Positions 56,064-64,000 of a stretch of DNA of 64,000 bases are shown piece after piece (the first letter of the stretch is position 1; each line of letters begins with the position of its first letter). The notes beneath the pieces were generated by a model. It ran no database searches and was not told where the DNA came from. It saw only the letters and a program-made list of their open reading frames with translations. The stretch comes from Sclerodactyla briareus (lineage: Eukaryota > Echinodermata > Holothuroidea > Dendrochirotida > Sclerodactylidae), in NCBI GenBank assembly GCA_026419785.1, contig JAODTK010005610.1:62001-126000 (forward strand), read 5' to 3'. Position numbers and translations under genes: made by a program.

Positions 56064-56243
56064 GCTTTGCCACCAGGGCGGAGCCAGTGTCTGAAAGTTG
56101 GGAGGTCAAGAGCAATTGGGGGGTTCCTAAGCAGTGATGGGAAAATTTTGTGTGTGAAAAAAATCATACGTATGGAAGGCCGTCCAAAAGTTAGGGGGGG
56201 GGCATGGCCCGCCGGACCCCCCTATGGCTGCGCCTGGCTTTGC
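56064..56243. mobile_element. hAT-like MITE, second copy
   Basis: CAGGGCGGAGCCA (from 56074) and TGGCTGCGCCTG (to 56236) are imperfect inverted ends. GCTTTGC occurs on both sides (56064-56070 and 56237-56243). The interior matches the copy at 23433-23611. It lacks the exact end symmetry of that copy. Confidence 0.75.
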
Positions 56244-57604
56244 ACCCCGCCACTGAAAAAATTTCTGGATACGCCGGATTGTTATCCTGAACTAGTGGTA
56301 CTTAAAGAGAATTGGAGATTTCAGGTCAAAGGGCATGAAAGGGAGGTAATGAGCTAATGTGTCAAGAATCTTGAAATCCTTCTCAATTTAAGGATTAAGG
56401 TTAGATTACTATGATATTTGGTCAGTGTTGTAATGGATTGATGGTACGTTTAGTCTGCAAGAAAATGTTGACCAAAGGACACAATGTTCCCTGACAGGTG
56501 GGTTATCTTTGATCCCTACAAGGGCCTTGTCATCATAATACTAGATAGACGCATTTCCTGGCTTGTTCGCTCCCAACGCACCATTTCATTACGGTCACTT
56601 CGTGTCCCCCGGGGACTCCAATAGAAGCACATACAGTGCTCACACTCTTCACAGTCACCCTCCACGTTACCCATGTACAAGTGGGTGGCGTGGACATTCG
56701 AGGAGAAATGCCGTGTCAAAACAGCACTGCGGAAAAATCCTAAGATTTCAATGGGCTACGAACTCGAAATCAGGGTTTTGCAGTCGGAGCTCTCTACCGA
56801 ATGAGCTAATCGCCTTATAAGGATGAAAGGATGGTCAATGCATAGCCTAACACATGGAGCATAGCGTGTGTTTTGGAATTTGGGGTCGCGGACATCCCAA
56901 GACACAAAGCCTTAACTTAAGGGGTGCCCTGTACGACTGGTAGATAACCATGGGCCTGTTCACAGTACAGTGGGATGATAATTGATGCTGTGTCAAATTA
57001 AGGCTGTGTTCATTATAAGGTACACGATCCGCCTCAAGGTTGCCACATCTCTTGAAACTCCACTGGTGAGAACTACACATCCTACCAGCACAAAGCTACA
57101 CAGATTTCCCCCATACTGAATCAACAATAACATCCGAAAAGATAATCGGTTGCGTTCTCAATGAGTGGTGTTTTTGAAAATAGGCTGTAGAGATAGAGCT
57201 ATGGGTAGAATCTTTGTACATATCTCCCCCCCCCCCCCCCTTACCAGTGGCAGTGGTGGCGCTGCACACCTACATCATTGAGAAGGTTATTGAGGCTTTA
57301 TGACTTTGTCATGTCATGAATGACAAGCAGAAAGCAAGCTGCTGATTGTGTCAGAGTAGATGACTCAGCATTATGCAGGTACCGAGATATTCAGAGGCAC
57401 TAAAATGGAAGTGTTTACATAAGGGTAGAACTGTAGATGTAGGTTTCCCCCAACATTTTATGCCCTTTTGATGAGCTCCAGTCATGGTTGGAGGTTTCAT
57501 CAAAACATAACCGTGGGAACTGAGAAGTGGGGAGCAGTGGCATCACCAGACTTTTCAAACTGGGGGGGGGGGCACAAGGGGGGGCACAGACATTTTGTGG
57601 AGGG
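56244..57604. other. intergenic with one tRNA-like head
   Basis: Apart from the minus-strand tRNA-like sequence and poly-C (57227-57240), no feature is recognised. Confidence 0.4.
56752..56814 (-). mobile_element. tRNA-like SINE head, minus strand
   Basis: Read on the minus strand: GGCGATTAGCTCATTCGGTA (A box), GAGAGCTCCGACTGCAAAAC, then GATTTCGAGTTCG (B box). Spacing fits a tRNA of the GCA-anticodon type, but the stems are imperfect, so a tRNA-derived SINE or relic is more likely than a working tRNA. Confidence 0.55.
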
Positions 57605-58390
57605 GCACGAGAATACCATCTATGCGGAGCGCCACCATAGGTTGGCGCGGAGCGTACAAGATAATTTTTTGGTTGTGCAAGCCCCCAAGATGGCCAGAAA
57701 TGACCTATCCCGGGCGTTTCAGGCTGTACCAAGCTTCAAATCAGAGCATTTTGTTATCACAAATTCTGTAAACGGGTGTGAAACATTTTGTCAGACCTCG
57801 GTCTTATCGCTGCCCAGACTTTCTGGCCAGAATGTTCACTAGGTGTGCTCCACACTATGTTAAACATATTGCGCGCCAAGCAGGCAGTTTTTCTGGGTTT
57901 TCCACCGACATCTGGAAGAAAAAAAAAAAAAAAAAACAGATCCTCACTAGCGAAAATTTGGGACATTTAGCTACCTTCAGATCTACTGTCCCAACCATGA
58001 TATGACGTCAGTAGCAGTTTACCTGGAGGGAGGAAACATTACGTTGGAAAATCGAGCAGTATGATAGCCTGAGCTACTGCAGTTCCGAATCGCGCGTGGT
58101 CAAGGGAGGAGGGATCGGACCTGAGGCTAAAGGTTCAGTAATAAAAGAGAGGTCGACTGTAGTTTTCAAGGTCAATGAGAATGTTGTTGTATAATTTCAG
58201 TATTTAACCTCACAGATATGTATGAGTTAGGGGGCCAATGACGAGAAATTTCCATAGATGGTGCAGAGATGACGGGAAAGCCATGGGACAAAATCCACTA
58301 CTAGTATATGCGCGAAGCGCAAAAATTTTTCACCTTCTATCGCATTCGAGGCAAATTTGGCACAATTACTGCCTTTCTTGTGGTATTTTT
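57605..58390 (+). repeat. family E dispersed repeat, copy 2
   Basis: This matches 19285-20085 block by block in the same orientation. It includes GCGCGAAGCGC near 58311 in place of GCGCGCAAAGCGCGC, and a poly-A run (57919-57937) not present in copy 1. Just upstream is a G-rich GGGGGGCACAAGGG stretch not shared with copy 1. Confidence 0.85.
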
Positions 58391-59660
58391 CGTTGTGTTT
58401 TGCAAGATTTATTTCAAACTGGTAGTCAAATACTGACTACAGAATATTTTTTCAAAAATCAAAAATCTCATGTCACTGGGGTGGCAATGACAAAGTTATC
58501 ACATGTGGACACTTGGCGCAATGCCCATGCTCTCTGGTCTGTTGGACCCTAAAAAAAGGACAATAAACCACACCACACTGAATATACTGCAAAAGAAATA
58601 TTTAGGTATTAAGTGGTGAGAAATATACAATATTCCTTCACAAATTTATACGAATTTTGCAAAAATGATGAAATTGACAGAATAGTGTTGCCCACCATAT
58701 AGGCTACTGACAATTTAATATTTTCTAGTTACGGATTATAGCTTCATGCAGTTGGCCTCTGAGATATGTTGATCAATTATTGTCAATCTACGTAATGAGC
58801 ACTGACAGGAGGTATCCTGGTGGCGTCCAATGCATGCAGAGACTCACGTGGGAGGCTGTGAAGAGGGTACATTGACTGCATTCATTTCATGTGCTCTTAA
58901 CTAGATACTCTAGAGGTCAGCTGGGGGTTGTAGGCCTTTACCTAAAACTAACAGAGTTGCTCTTTGCCTTGGCTGGAAAATTCCATGGCAGGAGCATATC
59001 CAGAACTTTTTCAATAGGGGGGCACAAAGCATGATGATTGCCATCCTGGGGGCCGAAGGTGGTTATCTATTTAGTGGCATATCTTCACCCATGTGACCAC
59101 TTTGCATCTCTGTTGTGTGTGTATGTCTGTGGTGGTTGTCACATTTTCACCCATGGTACAGTAGCATTGGCAAACCCAACACGCGTTTGGTGGGGGATGT
59201 GGGGACATGTTCCATGTCTACCCCTCAACATGATAAATTGAATTGCCCATTGATTATTCACACAGCATTAAAATATAGTCATGTCCTCTCAATCAGGAAG
59301 CACTCCAGTGAAAATGTGTGGAGGGAGGGGGGGGGGGGGGGGTTGGGCCTTTGAACCAGAATTACTGATAACTGTGGGAAATGTTACAGTCAATGAGAGC
59401 ATGAAAAAAGTGGGGTATATCCCCCCTTCCCCCCCTCCCTCGGCAGGATGTGTGACCATGCTCCCGATATCTAGTGCAAATTGCTGGATTTGCTTGGTAG
59501 TCTGTAGTTGTCCATATCCTGGTGACGATAGGGTCTTGAAATAAACTATTGAGGCCCTATGACTTTGTCTGGTTCGGTATTAAATAGCTTGTAAACAAAT
59601 TACCTACTATGCAGGTCTCTACTGTACTATCGGAGAACTGTTAATTTGAAGTGCTTCTCT
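58391..59660. other. intergenic, no feature recognised
   Basis: A poly-G run lies at about 59328-59342. I see no gene. Confidence 0.4.
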
Positions 59661-59935
59661 TCAGAAAAAAATTGCCAATCCGAATAGCAGTCCCGATGGT
59701 ACATTTGACATAGCAGTCTCAACAGTCAATTTGGAGTAACACTGTTCAAAATAATGACCTTTCGGAGTGGCTGTCCTGAAATTTCTGATGCTGAATTTGG
59801 AAAGGCAATCCTTCAGAGTAGCGACCATTTTGAAAAATGAACCTTCGGAATAACAACCTTTCTGAGTGTCGACCCCGATCCGCAGTTTGAAGTAGCGACA
59901 CTTTGGTATAGAGACTCTTTGGATCAGAATCATAT
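59661..59935 (+). repeat. degenerate ~22-bp tandem repeat
   Basis: Units of the type GTAGCGACCATTTTGAAAAA / GGAATAACAACCTTTCTGAG alternate along 270 bp, with CTTTCGGAG.. or CTTTGG.. joins. The decay is strong and the period is approximate. Confidence 0.5.
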
Positions 59936-61526
59936 ATTAGACTTGATAATACCCTTACCTGCACATACTGTACAGCCTGCCTTGAACGTTTCCTTGCAAG
60001 AAGGTAAATTTGTTATGAAATTGAGGAGACATGCCCCCTTTTCCCAGAAGTCACTGAGTTAGAAATCAAAGTCAATAGACATCTCATGGAATATTGGGGG
60101 ATGTGCCACCCCCCACCCCTTCCTTTTCCCACACCGCCAGGATGTCTGCAATGAGGTATCCTGGTATATGGGTGAAATCTTACCTGAGAGTAGCCTAAAA
60201 TTAACAGTTGATCTCCAGCAGGTGAGTGATGCCCTGTCCATATATTGACGCAGAATTGGGCTGCTGCCTGCCTGCAGGGGATCGTCTAGCCTGCATATGG
60301 GGCTTGGTGAGTTAACAGCATGTGATGAATATTACTGTAGATTCTCTTCCTGGAATTCTTATGGAGTCCATGCACGTACTGCTGGGGCAAGGGCAGTAGG
60401 GGGGGGGGGGGGCAGGCCCTCTCTGCTTCTCAATGTCCCTCATCGCTCTACCCCTGTGCAATACATTGATTGGTACCCTCTACTTGCCACCCTACTTAAA
60501 ACCAGAAGCTACGCACTATCCTCGCGATGAAGGGATGATCGATTTTGGAAGGTGTCACGTGATTAATGCCGTGTGCGTTGAAGATTTTAATCATAAGGGC
60601 CTCAAAGTCATAAGGAGTGGTGATACGTATGACTTTTGCCCTATTTCGAGGGGCGTGCCTTAGGTCCAACGTGACAGGTCGTGTGCAGGACACGCCGACC
60701 ACGTAGAGGTCAAACACCTACACGTGCGTACTATGTACGCAACAGAGAGAAGACTGCCTGCATACAGAGGGTCAAGGAAACCCTGCGGGGTGGGGTGTGT
60801 TAAAGGCCAGTGGAAGTGTAAAGTAACATTTTTCAAGTGCCGTGGATGTTCGAAACTTACATAGATGGAAGGAGCGTAGCCTACTATTTATTTCTAAGAA
60901 TTCTGTGAATTTTTATTCAAATCAGGTTCCCCATTCTCGTGTGACAGAGTTGTTAAAAGTAAATTTTGCATCAATGTGCCTTGTAATATGTTGAAATGGT
61001 TCAATAAATGGAGGAAAAAACATACAACAATTGAAATACTCCTTGAAAAACATGAACAAGTACACCAAACCGTATAGGGGCCTAACCTTACTTGTGATTC
61101 ACTTGTCGGGCCGTTTAATATTATTTGGGTATCCGCAGGCCCACATAGAGGAAACACGAAACACAAAACGTATCTTACTGAAAAATAATTAGTTCTGTAC
61201 AAATACTGGATCAATTGGCTTTACATTCCACTGTGTATTTAATTTCAACGATTCGGTCCTGATAGAGGTGACTGGCAAAACAAAACCAAAAATATGGAAA
61301 ACTCAGTAGGACCTACAGTAGGCCTATAAACAGGCCACGTAATCCCGCAGCGAGCCTACATTAAAATAAATTTACAAAAATATGCCTGACATATAAAATA
61401 AATTTAAAAAAGGTTCCGGTGATAGTTAGACCACGGAGCCTAACTGCATAAAAAAAAATCCTAAAAACTAGTAAAAGCAACATTCAGAAGGCCAATAGTC
61501 ATCCTCAAGGAAAGGGGAAAAAACAT
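59936..61526. other. intergenic, unnamed open frame near 60433-60663
   Basis: The frame ends YPRDEGMIDFGRCHVINAVC, then VEDFNHKGLKVIRSGDTYDF before a stop at 60661-60663. It looks somewhat protein-like but has no ATG start and no recognised family. Poly-G lies at 60398-60412. Confidence 0.25.
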
Positions 61527-61610
61527 GTACCGCGCGGGATTTAGAACCCGGGCGGTAAGTCATATGCTGAGGAGTGCACCATTTACACGGGGAAATGACC
61601 CGTGGACTCG
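61527..61610 (-). mobile_element. possible tRNA-derived SINE head, minus strand
   Basis: On the minus strand GCCCGGGTTCTAAATCCCGC followed by GCGGTACATG resembles the B box and acceptor stem of tRNA-derived SINEs. The A box is poor. Confidence 0.4.
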
Positions 61611-63801
61611 TAGTCATTGTTGTTTTAAGTACTGTTGGCTTACAAACCGAATCGCTGCATGTCAGTTTTTATCCTGCAAGTTAGTACGATTGTTGCTTAA
61701 TAGGTTACCATCTACAAATTGTGAATCGCTTGGAATAGCTATCTGTTTAACCACGCAAATATCGTTGCACAGCAAGCATGCAGCGCCGCAGCTGAAGGCC
61801 TTCGCTTCGGCTAACCTCACAGGGGCTTGTAACGTTAGGTCTAAACGCATTTGTATTACACGTATGTATAGGCTGGGCATACGTTACGAGCGCAGGAAAC
61901 ACTAGAAAATTGTTCTGTATTATTGCAAAAAACATATATAATTGTTGGAAAAAATTATGGTAACAACAAAGTATAGAATTCAATTGTACAAGAATAAAAA
62001 ATTACAGGGACCGAGTAAATACAGCGATTTCATCGCTCGTAAAAATAAAATCAGAGTGCAAACCTGGTTGCGGTTGAAACAGGTAATGGCCTCCAATAAG
62101 GCCTGCTAGATTTAATTATGGGCCAAACAAGGTGGACGGTTATAGAATGTTTACGGTGACTTTGACCACAATGTTGTCATGTGTAGCAAGGAAAGGACTA
62201 AAAATATCTTAGATCAAATGTGTATTTTACATCTAGTTAAAAGGCAATATTTCATCATGTCTAGGAATGTACTTGTGAGATAAGAAAAACATTTACACAT
62301 CACAGAATGGAATCGCCAAAAGCGACTGCGTCAAGACTACAGAAATGTAACCATCGCACAAAACGACGACAATCCAAGCGACTTCACGCTCGTAAAAACA
62401 GGCTGTTTGGCACCCTACCATTGCTCTCAAAGAAAGTCCAACTACTTGCTCAGTCATGCACTGTAAAAATTATGATGAACGAACCCAAAAATTGTTTGAT
62501 AGTGTGAAATCTGCTCATGGACTAGTCTCATATATTGATTCTAGCCTTATCGCCATGTACAGATTACCAGTGTAGCATTGAATGGAAACTGCCACTCTAT
62601 GAATGACTGTGAGTGTGAACTCCATTGTAGACCCACTCGTCCTAAATAGTGGATAGCTTAGTCCATGCCTTGTTAGTAAATAGTGCTCATGATTAGTCAT
62701 CTGCCTTGAGGTTTGTTGACTATCGTATCTGTATAGTCTCCAACTGGGCAGGGTTCTTTCATTTCGTGTTCTCGTACAAAGTTGAGATTAATCAGATGCA
62801 GTTTCAGAGGCAGTATTTCAGGGGCTCATATATTGTACCAATTGTTGGAATGCGCCACCATTGGGTGGTAAGTAGCAGGAAAAGGAATTGTGAAGAGTCA
62901 AGACCTCGGACCATCAAAAATGGCCTTTTCCAGCTGCAAAAAGGGGTGGATGATTACTTTGGAGTATTCTTACATTTAAAAGGCTACATGAATCAATATC
63001 TGAAGGAAACAAGTACGGATAATGTCTGTGACTTCAGTTGGCTCTTCACCGCCTATAGTAAATCACAATAGACACTACACTAAATACCAGTTTATTTGAT
63101 TACAGGTTGATGATTCTCTGTTCAAACACGAAAATTATTATTATGGGCAAAACCTTTTATCAGTTCCCTGACTACAGAGATGAAAAAATATTTCACACCT
63201 ACTTAAATGGAAATTTTCACATTGTTATATAGTAATGTTTTATAATTCTCAAAAATTCCCCTAATTGACATGAGTTTTTTATTTTTACTTCACATTTAAA
63301 AACATAGGTTTTGTCAAATCGTGGAGGATTACGAGACTGCTGAAGTTATGTTTGCCATAGTTACGAAATCATAAATATATCACACTGCAGTGAAACAAAA
63401 ACTACTGCACATTAATATGCAATCTAAATGTACTTGACTGCTCTTTACTCTTCAAGTTAATGTGTTAACAAATGTCCTAATATGCTTTACAAAACACTGT
63501 CTCCCAGGGAGAACAAAATATCCAAATGCATTATCGAGTTAACATGTCCATGTGCCAGCAGCAGAGTCGCTATGGTGGGTGGGGGAGGGGAAAGAGGGTA
63601 TGGAATGAGGGAGTGTGTCCCCCAATCATATTTTGATCCCAAAATGTTTTTGCTTGGAAAGCATTTGAGCAATCTTATGGGGTTGAGTGAGTGTAATATT
63701 AGGGTAATGTGAACTATAATCACTTGTAGGTCATTTAACCATGAACATTTTTTAAGGGTAGAAGTACATCCCATCCCATTAGACTGCTTCCTTCCTCTTT
63801 T
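61611..63801. other. AT-rich intergenic with two unnamed open frames
   Basis: A 66-codon frame from an ATG at 62307 (MESPKATASRLQKCNHRTKR...) is strongly basic. A frame ending at 63071 contains KGVDDYFGVFLHLKGYMNQY. A GTAAGT donor-like site occurs within it near 62868. I recognise neither, and both may be chance. Confidence 0.25.
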
Positions 63802-64000
63802 GTCTCGCCTGAATGAAATTCAGAAGGATACTTAGTGGTCACTTTGGCGTGTGTGTGTGCTTGTGCGTGTGCGTGTAGGTAGTATGTGTGTGTGGTGTGT
63901 ATTGTTCACACTTTTCTTGTTAGCAGGTTTCTCACAAAAACCGGAGGGCCGTTATGACAAAATTTTGTGTGTAAGCACCGGGGTTGACGTGTACAACGAT
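63802..64000 (+). mobile_element. family A element copy A7, cut by window end
   Basis: It starts GTCTCGCCTGAATGAAATTC plus AGAAGG, then GTGGTCACTTTGGCGTGTGT and the GT microsatellite, TTCTTGTTAGCAGG, and GTTATGACAAAATTTTGTGT. It matches A1 from 20391 in order, and the rest lies beyond the window. Confidence 0.8.

Noticed and set aside
61525..61905. Plus-strand frame of 126 codons
   Set aside because: It begins inside a tRNA-like minus-strand sequence and has no recognised domain; probably chance.

Overview
The window is eukaryotic genomic DNA from an animal. It has a split gene with GT..AG introns, tRNA-derived SINEs, relics of non-LTR retrotransposons, MITEs and many microsatellites, and it has no bacterial-style gene packing. 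The dense minisatellites and AGGTCA-rich dispersed repeats suggest a marine invertebrate, perhaps an echinoderm. The species cannot be fixed from sequence alone.

The one gene I can identify with confidence is the 3' part of a DCLRE1A (SNM1A) DNA cross-link-repair exonuclease. It lies on the + strand as six exons between 965 and 11249. The exons carry the second half of the metallo-beta-lactamase fold and the beta-CASP domain ([48 protein letters not shown]). The upstream exons, including the HxHxDH metal-binding motif, lie outside the window. Splice phases agree at every junction, yet five of the six exons hold one or more small indels. Neighbouring minisatellite copies differ mainly by the same kind of 1-base indel, so residual assembly error is the simplest cause, although a decaying copy is possible.

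Three introns of this gene are filled by minisatellites: about 100 bp x 9, about 75 bp x 20, and about 43 bp x 12. In the first two, the founding monomer is the real exon end plus its 5' splice site. Each array is therefore a ladder of duplicated splice donors next to the authentic one.

From 11.3 to 64 kb I find no further gene that I can name. This part is a mosaic of repeats. Family A elements (GTCTCGCCTG/CAGGCGAGAC ends plus an internal GT microsatellite) occur at least seven times, and one contains a ~590-bp satellite. Family B forms arrays at 12.9-16.3 kb. Family C occurs as an inverted pair at 27.6-28.5 and 54.8-55.5 kb, with a fragment at 42.4 kb. Other elements include a PIF/Harbinger-like MITE with TTA target duplications (29787-30535), two small hAT-like MITEs, a 2.1-kb hAT-like element bounded by GGCCTCGGCC arrays, an ~800-bp dispersed repeat pair (family E), an LINE reverse-transcriptase relic near 17.7-18.1 kb, and several purine-rich or G-rich tandem arrays. 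Families A, B and C carry many AGGTCA half-sites with characteristic spacings (DR1, DR3, DR4, DR5), the binding grammar of nuclear receptors.
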